A stretch of DNA of 64,000 nt from Zygnema cylindricum (GCA_037447655.1 JBBHKE010002320.1:240185-304184); one strand, 5' to 3'; positions 35,753 to 47,300 are shown, counted from the stretch's first letter. Program-made: numbers and translations. Notes: generated by a model from the letters alone, not told the origin.

Positions 35753-36560
35753 TCAACATTCCTTTTCTCCTCGTTTACATAGTGAATCCCAATCCAAGTA
35801 ACGTATTCCCTCGAGTAATATCAAATTGTGTAGTGTGCATACCATTATTATTGTGTGTACTAAACGTTCCATGTCTGGTAACACAATTTTCCTGCACATG
35901 ATTGCCCATTGTCGTTTTAGTATCCCAAAAAATTGCTCCATACACACGCGCCTACTACTATGGAAGTAGTTGAAAGACTTATGTGGTTTTTCTAGGTATG
36001 ACCCTGGATACGGTGTGATTAGGTGTCTAATTAAAGGATATCCATCATCCCCCAATATAAACAGTAACATCTCTTCCCTAGTTACATTGACGGATGGCCC
36101 TTGTAATCCTCTCCCGAACAATATAACATTCCTTTTGCAAGAATTTTTGAATACTCTTAAGGTCATGAACACTACCTGTCCACCCTACATATGCATCTAG
36201 AATATAAGTGTTAGGTGCAACCGACGCTTGTAATATCGTACCGTAATTCCTTTCCCTATCGTACCAATTCGACGCCCTTATACCAACACCTAACCCTATA
36301 TTGATGTGTGTGGTATCGATTGCCCCACAACAGTTTAAAAATTCAAATATATAATCTTTGAATGCATCTACTAGTTAATTAAACTTTTTTTCGGTCGGCC
36401 ATTTTATCAGCCGTGGCGTGAGGATGTCCCACCCTGCCTTACAAAATATTTGTTGCTTTTTTGGTACTGTCATTCCACTAACACCAAAGAGCTCTCCTCT
36501 AACACCAAAGAGCTCTCCTCTAACACCAAAGAGCTCTCATATTGAAACAACCGTGTTTCC
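35753..36560 (-). pseudogene. PIF/Harbinger DDE transposase
   Basis: On the minus strand a 5' block reads CCGAIDTTHINIG (first Asp), RASNWYDRERNYG, ILDAYVGWTGSVHDLK (second Asp). After a frameshift the next block (36172-35753) gives LGDDGYPLIRHLITPYPG, SFNYFHSSRR and VCMEQFFGILKRQW (catalytic Glu), then TLHNL. This is the DDE_Tnp_4 order. The enzyme would cut and paste the element at TTA-like targets. A 21-bp repeat (36479-36540) encodes ELFGVRG three times upstream of the first Asp. The frameshift makes it inactive. It converges with the trihelix ORF, the arrangement usual for PIF/Harbinger. Confidence 0.8.
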
Positions 36561-37184
36561 TGTGGCGAGACGATAGAGGACCATTTCTATTTGTCATTTT
36601 ACACTAAGCTTCATGTTTGGAATGTGAATAAAACACGGAGCAAGATTTGTTTCCATACGGTGTCCTACTTGATCAACCTAATAATTAACGAGATGTCTTG
36701 GTAGGCGGAACGGTTCCATATACCTATCATTTTCAAACGTATCGACAAGGATCAGTGAAAAGAATAAACTGCGAGGGATAATGTAATATTGGCCACGCAA
36801 TCTCCGTCGTCTAAGAATGTTCACCGATCTTGCGAAACTCTCAACCAGGTTTATGAAGTTTTGAGAAGCATGTATGATGAATTTTTTTAATCAAAAACAT
36901 CATGATCTTTAAAAAAATACAATCCTCGTCCGTTTGGTTTCCATAGTTCGTATTAAGAATAATTAATATGAGCAGAATAAGTTACATTTTGCAGAGAGAT
37001 ACACCTTAAAAAATGTGACAGATGTCAACTATGTCGGTAGAGGCTTTCCTGCCTCTTTCCTTTAGAGGCAGGCATTAAAAAAACAGCCATGGCTGCTATG
37101 AGAAAGGTAGGTTTGGTTACAAAACCCGATGAAGGTACACAGTACGTTAGAGTATTGTGTACTATACTTTAAGTACATACGTTG
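36560..37184. other. spacer upstream of the transposase and next repeat
   Basis: Minus-strand sequence just upstream may still encode the transposase N-terminus, but no frame is clear. No transposon end is identified. Confidence 0.4.
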
Positions 37185-37380
37185 GTATACATATTTCGTT
37201 ATGACTTTGCGCTGAAGATGTTTTGTAGATTTTCAAAATCTAGACTCTAACCTACGTGGCGCCAATCATAATTGAGAAACGATGTCTCTTGGCACGGCAC
37301 AATGGAAGGCCGTGCTAGTAAACACTAGAAATAGACGTATCCGCATGTTTACTAGGACCGCCTAATGTGACCGCCTAATG
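37185..37380 (+). repeat. dispersed repeat family C, copy 1, with hairpin
   Basis: Aligns with 59345-59545: TCTAGACTCTAACCTACGTGG, GCGCCAATCATAATTGAG, and GGACCGCCTAAT near the end. It contains a hairpin with arms CTAGTAAAC (37315-37323) and GTTTACTAG (37347-37355). Confidence 0.7.
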
Positions 37381-37613
37381 GAGAACAAGCCTAAATCGTG
37401 AACGAGGTACTGAATGTCGACCAAGACAAGCAGGTGGTAAAATATCGTGTAGTGGCAGCATTTTCAAAATCCCATTCCGTGTATTTGGAAACTGCTCTTG
37501 AATCTTCGATGCAGTTTTGGAAGCTTTTGTGTTTGACAGGATTTTTAAAAATACACGTTGGGGAAACATATTGAAGACATCTCGTTAAGGGAACTATAGT
37601 AAAGAATTAAATG
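37381..37613. other. short spacer before the copia element
   Basis: No gene seen. The final TACTG (37614-37618) is the left copy of the copia target duplication. Confidence 0.5.
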
Positions 37614-37618
37614 TACTG

Positions 37619-38120
37619 TGTTAGAATCAAAATAGTAATCGGTTGTCGCGGCCTGTCGCGCGACCAAATAGTTTCAGTTTGTCTTTTGTTGTCAAGCGTG
37701 CGGTCTTGTTCGTGTCCTTTATGTCTCGCAGTTTGTTTGAAGATTCTCGGTCTCGCGTAGATTCTGTTTCGCGACGACCAGGTACAGATATTGTTTGGTA
37801 TGTAAGGTTTGTCGTTATTTGGTTTTGTGTGTACCTTTCGGTAGTACGTTAGTACTACGTAGTTTTGTGTTGATTTGTTTGTTTGGTATTATTTAGTGCG
37901 CACTATGATTAGTCTTAGTTTATATTTTGAAGTTGTGACGTGACGCCTAATGTATACTATATACTGCAGATTAGTGAGAGGAAAAAAATACACTGATCAT
38001 GAAAAAAAACGTTCATAAAATATATTGGCTTTTATGGACTGTCCTCTCTCGTGTGAAAATGTTTTATTTCTGATGCTTCCGCTGCTGTTTGTAGCATTGT
38101 GAGTTATTTAGGTCCTATTA
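37619..38120 (+). repeat. 5' LTR of copia element
   Basis: Starts TGTTAGAATC; the end is CCTATTA where the 3' LTR has CCTATCA. Confidence 0.95.
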
Positions 38121-38178
38121 AGTGGTATCAAGCTTGTGTGCTCCATTGAGGTGTAAAAGGGTGGCTAGTTTGGCCGCC

Positions 38179-41100
38179 ATGGGGAGAAAGAAGAAAAATA
38201 CCCCCTCTCCCATGATGCCTTCTTCTTCTACGATGATTCCTCGTCCTCCTGATCCGGATCCTCCGGATCCAACTGAATCCGAATCATCGTCGGATCCGGA
38301 AGTAGAGACTCCGTTTGCTTTCACCGGCAAAACTTTTGAGGAAGCCGTTCCGGTCGATCCAGTTGGACAAAAGAAGGAGAATGAGGTGAAAAAGAAGGAG
38401 GAAGATGATGCGATGCAAGATCGACTTCAAAATATGATGGATGGTCTTTTCCGTTATGTTGATCAACGGATCTTGGATTCGAACCGCGTCACGAGACCTC
38501 CATTTTTCGGAGATCCCATTCCGACACAAAGCGTCGCCGATACGGAAGGAGATGAACTAGATGAAGAAGAGAGGAGAGAATTAATCCGAAAAGGGAAACT
38601 TCCCATTGATGATGATTCCGATCTTGATGATTGGAGTGAAGGAGATGAGCATGTTGAGTCTATGTCCGGAAAGATCGTCATCTTCAATGGAATGAACTAT
38701 CAAGCATGGAAGAAATATATCAAAGGTCAATTTAAATTGAAGCGACTTTGGAAGGTAGTAAAAGGGGTGGAGAAGATGCCTACGTCGGATCGGAGAGCTT
38801 ATCGCGTATGGACAAAGAAAAATCTTTCCGCCGTCGGCGGTTTATTTCAATCATGTAGCACTTCCATACATGATTTATTTCTCACTCGGAGATTCGCCCA
38901 TGATTGTTGGGTAGCCCTTGAGAATCATTCTGAGAAAAGTCTTCAAAACAAAGGACAACACATTTATACCGACTATACATCATTCAAAGTGAAACCGAAA
39001 GAATCTATCGATGAGGCCGCAAAAAGATTTAATATCATTATTGAGCAACTCGCAAATATGGGAAAATTTATTGAAGAGAATGACAAGGCATCGGTGTTCA
39101 CCCATGCTCTACCAGAGAAAATGATACATTTAAGGGATATTCTCTTATCGAGGGATTCGAATACCTTGGATTCTATTATTACATTCCTCAAATCTACCGA
39201 AGCAAATCGTCCAAGTTCATCGAGGGGAGCTCAACCGACCGGTTCCCTCAATGCGACGACACCGGAGTTGCCCGATCTAAATTATTTTCGGGGAAGAGGA
39301 GGTAGAAGAGGAGGAAATCCGAGAGGAAGAGGTGGAAGAGGAAACGAAAGGGCCGGGACCTCTCCCTCCCAGCCTGGATATGCGGATCTGACCAATATTG
39401 CCTGTTTTCAGTGCGGCAAACTTGGTCATATGGCGGCCTCTTGTCCGGACAAGGAGCGCCAATGCCATTTCTGTGGGAAATGGGGCCATATCAGCCCCCA
39501 ATGTTATTCGAAGTCAGAAAATGGAAGCGCCGGCGGTAGAGGTGGCGGCGGCGGCGGTAGAGGAGACGGCGGCGGCCGGTACGGTGGTCGCGGCGGCAGT
39601 CGTCTCGGCGGCCGCGGTGGTCGCGGAGGCCGCCATGGAAGGGGAGGAGGACATTTCGTTGGTAATGAACATTTTGAGAGGGATGGTGAAGGACCGCAAA
39701 TTTTTTCGGTCCTTAACCTGTCGCGCGATTCGTTGGCAGGTACTACAGGACACGAAAAGGACTGGATAATCGATTCGGGAGCGTCGCATCACGTATGCAC
39801 GGACGCGTCCCTTTTCAATGACCTACGGCAACTAACGGTACCAAAAAAAATTAATGTCGCAAGTAGACAGGTTATTTCAATCGGTACAGTGGGTACTGTA
39901 CGGATTGACTTACCTATTTTGGACTCACGCCACGTTGAAAAACTGACGCAGATCGAACTTACAAATGTCTTACATTTACCCGAAGGTTCAGTGAACCTTC
40001 TTAGCGTACCTCAAATTCAACGAACAGGTTGCAGCGTACTTTCGTACGGAGATTCAACAATTAAAATTGTACGACTGGATGGTGTACAAATCGGTGAAGG
40101 GGAGGTCACGGAATTTATGCACAGTCGGTTATTTTGGCGTTGGCCTAAATCCTCCCCAATTTCCGCCAGTATTATTTCACAAATATTCGATTTAAAGGGC
40201 GATTTGACATTATGGCACCACCGGATGTGTCACACATCCGAGGCGAGTTTGCGACGAATGATAAAAAATGGGAGGGTAAGGGGATTGGATTTGGCGTCGG
40301 GAGAGAAAATTAACGGGTGCGAAGGATGTAGTAAAGGGAGACAAATCCGAAAGCCACATCCGGCTAAGGATCCAATGCATCGTTCTAAGCATCCGCTTGA
40401 TCTTGTGCATATTGATTTATGTGGGGACGTTAAACCGGAGACGATTGGAGGAAACAAATATATTATGGTGGTGGTGGATGATTTTTCTCGATTCACATGG
40501 GTAATATTACTCAAACACAAATCCGAAGCATTTATACGCTTTCAAGAGTGGCATGTTATGGCCGAAAGACAATGTGAGAGAAAATTAAAATCCATAAGAT
40601 CGGATAATGGAGGGGAGTTTCTTGCTTTTGATCCTTATTGCAAAGAGTGGGGAATTTTTCACCAATATACCGCATCTTACTCACCGGAATCTAATGGCAT
40701 TGCCGAGAGGAAAAATCGTACGCTTCAAGAAATGGTACGATCCATGGTACACGGATCCGGGAGGAGTATTCATTTATGGGGTGATGCAATTTTAACGGCG
40801 AATTATATTTGCAATCGGAGGATTACGACAATTTCGGGTGACAAAACTCCTTACGAATTATGGAATGGCCGAAAACCAACTCTTCATCATATTCGCATTT
40901 GGGGATGTCGTGCGTCGGTTTATATTCAATCACAAAAAAGAAAGGGTAAGTTTGCATCGAGGAGTTGGAGTGGTTATTTCGTTGGGTATAGTGAAAAAGG
41001 AAGTCTTTATCGAGTTTATGATCCGATTCGGAATATCATTGAGGAATCGAGAAATGTGGACTTTCACGAGGACTTATTATCCACAATCTCTCGATCGGCT

Positions 41101-41526
41101 AAGCGACATTCGAATATTGATTTTCATAAGGAATTTGACATTGGTGATCTTAATGACATTGAAGGTTCGGACTCGGAAGTTGATCCGGAATCCACCTCCA
41201 ATGTTAAGAGGGGGAAAGGTAAAATTTTGGAGAATGTAAATTTTGGTAACATTGGTGGGGATTCGCGAAGCGCATATTCCCAAATGTCTTCGGACACGAG
41301 GAAATCCTCGTCTTCTAAATCGAGTGAACCAAATATTATTGAGAAAGAACCGGCGAGGGAGGAGAAAGATTTTGAGCCGAGGAGGAGTATACGTGAAAAT
41401 AAGGGTAAGAAACCGGCTCGTCTTTCTTTTGATGGTAAAGGGAATGTGGAAAATTCATATTATTTTATTTCGGGGGAGCGGCCGGAAGTTATTATTTCTT
41501 CCACAGTTTTTAAGACAAAGTACTAA
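38179..41526 (+). CDS. copia Gag-protease-integrase polyprotein
   Basis: An open frame of 1115 residues. I choose the ATG at 38179 because its context, GCCGCCATGGGG, is a strong plant start; the frame is open upstream only across the primer site. Residues about 160-350 are the UBN2-type Gag core (FNGMNYQAWKKYIKGQ, CWVALENHSEKS). Two CCHC knuckles follow (CFQCGKLGHMAASC, CHFCGKWGHISPQC) with an RGG/glycine-rich linker. Protease active site: WIIDSGASHHVC. GAG-pre-integrase: LWHHRMCHTSEASL with CEGCSKGRQ. Integrase triad: VHIDLCGD, SDNGGEF, NGIAERKNRTLQEM. The frame then stops before RT, after a Ser/Glu-rich linker. Codons are rich in GTAC. Confidence 0.9.
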   Translation: MGRKKKNTPSPMMPSSSTMIPRPPDPDPPDPTESESSSDPEVETPFAFTGKTFEEAVPVDPVGQKKENEVKKKEEDDAMQDRLQNMMDGLFRYVDQRILDSNRVTRPPFFGDPIPTQSVADTEGDELDEEERRELIRKGKLPIDDDSDLDDWSEGDEHVESMSGKIVIFNGMNYQAWKKYIKGQFKLKRLWKVVKGVEKMPTSDRRAYRVWTKKNLSAVGGLFQSCSTSIHDLFLTRRFAHDCWVALENHSEKSLQNKGQHIYTDYTSFKVKPKESIDEAAKRFNIIIEQLANMGKFIEENDKASVFTHALPEKMIHLRDILLSRDSNTLDSIITFLKSTEANRPSSSRGAQPTGSLNATTPELPDLNYFRGRGGRRGGNPRGRGGRGNERAGTSPSQPGYADLTNIACFQCGKLGHMAASCPDKERQCHFCGKWGHISPQCYSKSENGSAGGRGGGGGGRGDGGGRYGGRGGSRLGGRGGRGGRHGRGGGHFVGNEHFERDGEGPQIFSVLNLSRDSLAGTTGHEKDWIIDSGASHHVCTDASLFNDLRQLTVPKKINVASRQVISIGTVGTVRIDLPILDSRHVEKLTQIELTNVLHLPEGSVNLLSVPQIQRTGCSVLSYGDSTIKIVRLDGVQIGEGEVTEFMHSRLFWRWPKSSPISASIISQIFDLKGDLTLWHHRMCHTSEASLRRMIKNGRVRGLDLASGEKINGCEGCSKGRQIRKPHPAKDPMHRSKHPLDLVHIDLCGDVKPETIGGNKYIMVVVDDFSRFTWVILLKHKSEAFIRFQEWHVMAERQCERKLKSIRSDNGGEFLAFDPYCKEWGIFHQYTASYSPESNGIAERKNRTLQEMVRSMVHGSGRSIHLWGDAILTANYICNRRITTISGDKTPYELWNGRKPTLHHIRIWGCRASVYIQSQKRKGKFASRSWSGYFVGYSEKGSLYRVYDPIRNIIEESRNVDFHEDLLSTISRSAKRHSNIDFHKEFDIGDLNDIEGSDSEVDPESTSNVKRGKGKILENVNFGNIGGDSRSAYSQMSSDTRKSSSSKSSEPNIIEKEPAREEKDFEPRRSIRENKGKKPARLSFDGKGNVENSYYFISGERPEVIISSTVFKTKY

Positions 41527-41956
41527 AAAGACACGGAAGTGCCAAGCTTTGACTTAATGTAATTAATTAACCACTGGTCAGCTGAATCTGAACTGAATTG
41601 CTACTGCAGCTAAGAGCAAAATCTAGATAACAGTCCGGAAGTCTACGTCGCAATCCACAATGTACCCTCCACTAGGGCTGGTGGAAGCTAGTACTATGTG
41701 ACGGAACTGCGATCTTTCAGACGGTAGAACTTTGTCGTACAGCCTCCGTTAGGTACGAAACAAAGTGTGTCTTGTTGAGTAGAGGAAATAATTCAATCCT
41801 TCTGGTAGGTTGTGCGGGCTTCTCCGAAATCTGAGAATAGTACGGGTCGGAAGGGTACGGAAATCCTCGGTAATATAGAAGTTTGCCTGAAAAGCACTCG
41901 AGCTTGACAGGATGATTATTGTTATTGCCGCTGCCGGCAACAAACACATACACGAA
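41527..41956 (+). other. unexplained segment replacing the start of copia RT
   Basis: Between integrase and the RT motif ETAFLNGD, the expected RT fingers (KWV.K.K..G, KARLVAKG and similar) are absent in all frames. The segment has stops in every forward frame. A minus-strand frame at 41717-41953 is open but unrecognised. It looks like foreign or rearranged sequence. Confidence 0.55.
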
Positions 41957-43150
41957 ATGGACATAGAGACGGCGTTCTTGAATGGTGACTAAGAGGAGGA
42001 GGTTTATATGAAGGTTCCGGAAGGAGTAGTGTCGAAGGAGGGGAAGGTATGGCGGCTGCGAAAGTCCTTGTACGGACTAAAGCAAGCACCAAGGACTTGG
42101 TATTTACGATTACACAAGGTCCTTAGTGAATTTGGATTCGTACGGACAGTTTCAGATTCTGGAGTTTACGTAAAAGGTGAGGGGGAGGATCAAATTATAT
42201 TTTCTGTGTATGTGGATGATTTTTTGATGATATGTGACAAGTTGATGAGAATCGCGGAATTGAAGGAGTACCTGCGATTACATTTTAAAGTCACAGATTT
42301 GGGAGAAGTATGATATATTCTTGGAGTGGAAGTTTTGAGGTACGATAACGTGGATATTAAATTATCGCAAGCGCAATATTGTAAAGAAGTACTGACAAAA
42401 TTTGCTATGCTGAATTCTAAGCCGGTTTTGACACCACTAGATTCTAAACTACAATATCGCAAATTTGAGGAGGAGGAAACTGTCCACATGCCCTATAGTG
42501 AAGCCGTTGGAAGTTTAATGAATTTAAGTGTTGCCACGCAACCGGATATTTCATCCGCAGTATCTGTCGTGAGCCGCTTTTGTCAGGCTCCTAAGAAGAT
42601 TCATTGGGAAGCCGTGAAAAGAATCTTTCGTTACCTTGCAGGTACGACTGAGATTGGATTATTATTTCAATATGGACAGGAGTCTTTGAATTGCGTGGGA
42701 TATTGTGATGCGGACTGGGGCGGCGACTTTGATACAGGAAAGTCAACGTCCGGTTATGCATTTGTTTTTTGCGGTGCGGCAATTTCTTGGAGCTCTCGTC
42801 TTCAGCCGACTGTCGCACTGAGTTCAACCGAAGCAGAGTACATGGCCGCGTGTCATACTTCTAAGGCGTCGATTTGGATCAAGGAATTACTTGGAGAATT
42901 GAAGATTCCTATTGGCTGTATGAAAATTTATTCTGACAGTATGAGTTCGATGGCGTTGGTCAAGAATCCTGTATTCCACAAAAGAACAAAACATATCAGG
43001 ATCCAGTGGCACTTCGTACGAGATTTGGTCGCTGCAAAGGAGGTTGAATTTTTGTACGTTACGACGTTGGAGGAAGCCGCGGATATGCTGACGAAAGCCG
43101 CGACTCATGAAGTTTTTATGAGAGGAAGACCTAAATTAGGCTTGGTGTAA
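41957..43150 (+). pseudogene. copia RT (partial) and RNase H
   Basis: One frame with two stops (TAA at 41990, TGA at 42311) carries MDIETAFLNGD, SLYGLKQAPRTWY and VYVDDFLM (the YVDD catalytic pair), then RNase H with YCDADWGGD, STSGYAFVF, LSSTEAEYMAA, HIRIQWHFVRD and ADMLTKA. It copies the element RNA when intact. It is in a different frame from the Gag-integrase ORF and lacks the RT N-terminus. Confidence 0.9.
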
Positions 43151-43174
43151 TGATCACTATTTTGAGAGGGGGAT

Positions 43175-43676
43175 TGTTAGAATCAAAATAGTAATCGGTT
43201 GTCGCGGCCTGTCGCGCGACCAAATAGTTCCAGTTTGTCTTTTGTTGTCAAGCGTGCGGTCTTGTTCGTGTCCTTTATGTCTCGCAGTTTGTTTGAAGAT
43301 TCCCGGTCTCGCGTAGATTCTGTTTCGCGACGACCAGGTACAGATATTGTTTGGTATGTAAGGTTTGTCGTTATTTGGTTTTGTGTGTACCTTTCGGTAA
43401 TACGTTAGTACTACGTAGTTTTGTGTTGATTTGTTTGTTTGGTATTATTTAGTGCGCACTATAATTAGTCTTAGTTTATATTTTGAAGTTGTGACGTGAC
43501 GCCTAATGTATACTATATACTGCAGATTAGTGAGAGGAAAAAAATACACTGATCATGAAAAAAAACGTTCATAAAATATATTGGCTTTTATGGACTGTCC
43601 TCTCTCGTGTGAAAATGTTTTATTTCTGATGCTTCCGCTGCTGTTTGTAGCACTGTGAGTTATTTAGATCCTATCA
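43175..43676 (+). repeat. 3' LTR of copia element
   Basis: Same length as the 5' LTR. The seven differences I count between the two are all transitions. Confidence 0.95.
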
Positions 43677-43681
43677 TACTG

Positions 43682-44342
43682 TACACTTGTACAGCCTAGG
43701 TTCGTTAAGAGGGCCAGTAGTTAAGAAAACCGTGTGTCACTGTGTCCACACCGGGAAGAGATAGTCAGGTACTGTAGTTTGTCAACAAAAAAATTCCCAC
43801 AAATCGAATATCGATGAATTTTTTTGATGAACATCATCATAGTACTGTACAGTAAAGTGCTGTACTGTAGCGCACTGTTGGCTTTTGTAACTTCTGAACT
43901 TTCACGGAACTCTTGACGTTCATGGAAATTTCTTTTGGAGTTCCTGGTTCCTGGAACCATTACTGGGTAGGATCTCCTTTATTCTCCAGTTGTCAATAGG
44001 ACACCACATATGTGAAGGAGTTTTCGCCACTGATTTTGGGATGTCAGCCAATGAGGGGAATGTAGAATCTTATATTCCATATTTTAGTCAGATACAGCAG
44101 AATCTAATAGCCACGTAGTACATTCGTACCACGTACGGAATCACTGACGAGATAATGTGGACAAAAGTCTTGTGTGAACACGGGTCGCGTGGCTTGTCCA
44201 CGATACAGATAAGTTAGGTCTTTGTTTTGCTTGCGATTCTAGAATCAGTACCCAATCTTACACTATCAGTTAATTTTAAAAGTTTCGTTCTTTATTGAGC
44301 TTTATTTCTTCAATGACTATAGTCTCTCTCACAAATTAGGGT
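43682..44342 (+). promoter_or_regulatory. upstream region of the MSL gene
   Basis: The 660 bases between the copia element and the MSL start codon must hold the 5' UTR and core promoter unless the copia LTR supplies them. A CT-rich leader (TAGTCTCTCTCAC, then AGGGTTTGG) precedes the ATG, as is common in plant 5' UTRs. No convincing TATA box was fixed. Confidence 0.4.
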
Positions 44343-47300
44343 TTGGTTTGCTTTCCTTCTATGAAGATTTCCAACTTCCATGCCCTTGGAGAGCCATCTT
44401 TTACTATCTTTTTCCCTGCCTCTTTGAGAGAGGAAAGCGTTCGACGACACTCGCTATTGGATTTTCGTTATGGCGACAACGGTCGTCAGTTCCATGCTGT
44501 CTCCAAGCGTACGGAAATCATCGCCTCTCTTCAAGGTTTGTGCATTTACACCTAATGCTTATGCCGAATTAAGTTGAAAATCGTCAGTGAATGTCATCCA
44601 ACCTGGACTAAAATCTCCTGTTAATAGACATATTTATCATAGTTATCTACATTATAATGCACTCTCAAGACTTAGGGTAGTTATTTATAACACCGTGTGT
44701 CTATTGCCAGTTGTGGAAGATTCTCTCTTTTTTCCCCTTCTCTGCTTTCTTGTTCTTTGCAGCACCTACTAAATCTCTGGCATAGAGAGAAGTTTCTGCA
44801 TCACGCATAGTTGATGCTTCTAGTATGCAAAACCGTCTCCACCTAAACAAATCATATTACTTGAATTTATTGCATACTGCAAGAGATGTCTAATCAAAGC
44901 AGTTAAGACTTTGTGTGGCAAAACTGACGCCTTCATGAAGCGTAAGGGATGCTTTTTGAATGTCCTGAAGCTCTGAATGTGTGATGTGGCGTATTTTGTC
45001 AGCAAGAATGTCAGGAACATATTGTTTCAATATCTTCTCAAGCATGATTTTTCACTTTTGGAGTATGTCCTCTGGTGAGATTGCAGCACGAGTCAGTTGC
45101 TTTGGCCAGGAGCTCTAGACTTCGAATCCAGAAGGTCAACTCACTCTCAAGGTATTTAGTATCTCCACGGGGGAGAGCCTTCTCCACACCACAGTCCAAG
45201 CGTGTTCTTGGCCGTTCTTCTCGCGACTTTTCAAGACATAGGCAGTCCTTCATTGGCGCTCCTGTCATTGTAAGCCCTTTAAAATAACTTTTGTCATCCA
45301 GAAGCAATCTTCAAAAGTTTTTAGGAACTTGACTATTACTTAATGACATAGATGAGAGAATGTCAAGCCTTTTAGGAGGAATTGCGCGGTCTAAATTCTA
45401 TGAAAGTTCTAGGTTGATATTTGAATGCTGGATGTTAAATTGAGTCTCAAACAATGACAGTACGAGATTTGTGTTGAATGATGTCGTTCAGCATGTCTTC
45501 TTCTTTTTTTGCGTCGGAGGAATTTGAAATTTTACGTAACCTAATTTATTTCAGGAATCTGGAACTTTCTGTAACGTAATCTCCAATTTTTAGTCTCCAT
45601 TATTTCAGGAATCTGGAACTTTATGTAATCTAATGTCCATTACTTCAGGATTCTGAAACTCTATGTAACCTAATCTCCAATATTTCAGGACCTATTGTGC
45701 AATATTTCTGGAATCTGGAGCTTTATGCAACTTAATCTCCATTACTTCAAGATTCTGGAATTTATGTAACTTAATCTCCATTATAACAGAATTCTGGAAC
45801 TCTATGTAACCTAATCTGCACTTTTTTCTTGGCAGATAAACAGTATGACCAACAGATGGTGCCACGACATGTGGCTACAGCTTCAGTTGGGACGAAGTCC
45901 TCGACCACACAGAATGTGCAAAGGACGTGTTAGAGCATCTCTCAATTTCCCACTCCTTGCAAAAATTCAAATACTTTTGCAGCGAAGGTAAATGCTGGTT
46001 GCCTATGTGCAAATTGAGCTACATCTCAAGTTATCCATGACTATGTTAGTAGTTACGCTGGTGGTTTATTCTTTATTGTTTGTTTACGATACTGGCGATG
46101 AAAGATGGTTCTTCAAGCTCTGTAATTTTGTGAGTCAAAGCATTTTTCTAACAAGTATTTTCCTGGACGAGATTTTGGAATTTCTGATTTTGTTTCTTTC
46201 GGTTTTTTTTTATATATATCTTATCCGTGATACACCATACATTTCTCTTTTTCACCTTCAATGTCCACAGAGTGTGCAATTTGTGATGGAAAAGCTAGGA
46301 GTTTCCCTATCAGAAGTGGCCTTTAGGCTTTGCGGCGTTTTTGATACAAAACTTGCACGAGTTTGTGTGATTGAGAGCATTTAGTCAGTAAGTTGGCCAT
46401 TCATTTCATTCATAAATTGTCAGAATAGCTTTTCCACTTTTGCTCTTTCAAAAACATGATCAACAGCCAAGGGCTTGCCTGGAAAGATGTATCTCTGTAC
46501 CTTTTGGGTATAGGGTAATTACACAAACGCTTTCATTCATAAATTGTCAGAATAGCTTTTTCATTTTCTTCTCTTTCAAAAACATGATCAACAGCCAAGG
46601 GCTTGCCTGGAAAGGATGTACGTCCCTGTATTTTTTGGGTATAGGGTAATTACACAAACGCGATTACTGGCGGTACTGGCCAGTAAACGCAGTTTCAACA
46701 GCAGATTGTACCAAATCGTACAATTTTCTTACTGCGTTTACTGGCCAGTAACACAAGTAATTGCGTATATTATTGCCCTATTAATGTGTGCCCAGTTTAC
46801 ACATTCAGTTTGATGTGTTTATATGCCCATCTTTGCCTTATCTTGTACCCGCTGGCCTTGTGAAGCTTGCCACTTGTGAAGAAGTTCAAAGATTTGTAAT
46901 ATTTACAACGATTCACAGCTTTTTTGCGAATGAGTGAACAAGTATTGGTTGCATTGACAGTAGTTGGCGCAAAGTTGTAACTTTTCTCTGATTTCTGTCA
47001 TGGAGCCTGACGTGTGTTGAAACAGGCTGCCTGTCTACCTTGCCTTGTCACTTGTGAAGAAACTCAAGGTTTTGTAATTTTTGACAATGATTCAACGTTT
47101 TTTCTTTTTTGTTCTGAAACAGGTTGCCTGTCTACCTTGCCCTGGGACACCCATTGTGGCTAACTCCACCTGCTGTGGCTGCAATGGCCTTTGCTATTTG
47201 GGCGTTAGGACCCTGTCTCCGGTTTCTTCGTAAAACTCTTTTCAGGGTAAGTGATGCCAGCTTTATCCTGCTGTTAACACGTCTGGGTAAAGCCAGGAAA

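Larger units (their letters stand above)
37619..43676 (+). mobile_element. Ty1/copia retrotransposon, young but RT-defective
   Basis: Two 502-bp LTRs differ at seven positions by my count. The element is bounded by a perfect TACTG duplication (37614-37618 and 43677-43681). A primer site TGGTATCAAGC (initiator tRNA-Met) follows the 5' LTR and a purine tract (TTGAGAGGGGGA) precedes the 3' LTR. Domain order gag, protease, integrase, RT, RNase H places it in copia. It sits about 660 bp upstream of the MSL start codon and could affect that promoter. Confidence 0.95.

Noticed and set aside
36479-36540. CRISPR-like array
   Set aside because: Three 21-bp units without spacers, inside a transposase frame; no CRISPR feature is expected in plant nuclear DNA.
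36920-36950. GTCCGTTTGGTTTCC as a Harbinger terminal repeat
   Set aside because: Its orientation would begin, not end, an element at this point and no partner was found.
41717-41953. Minus-strand 78-codon frame inside the copia element as a captured gene
   Set aside because: No known domain, no start or splice context; better described as part of an unexplained segment.
46271-46387. Possible extra MSL exon encoding [15 protein letters not shown]
   Set aside because: Exon 3 (ending 45987) joins exon 4 (47123) directly in phase; the putative exon has no donor that keeps the frame before its stop at 46382.
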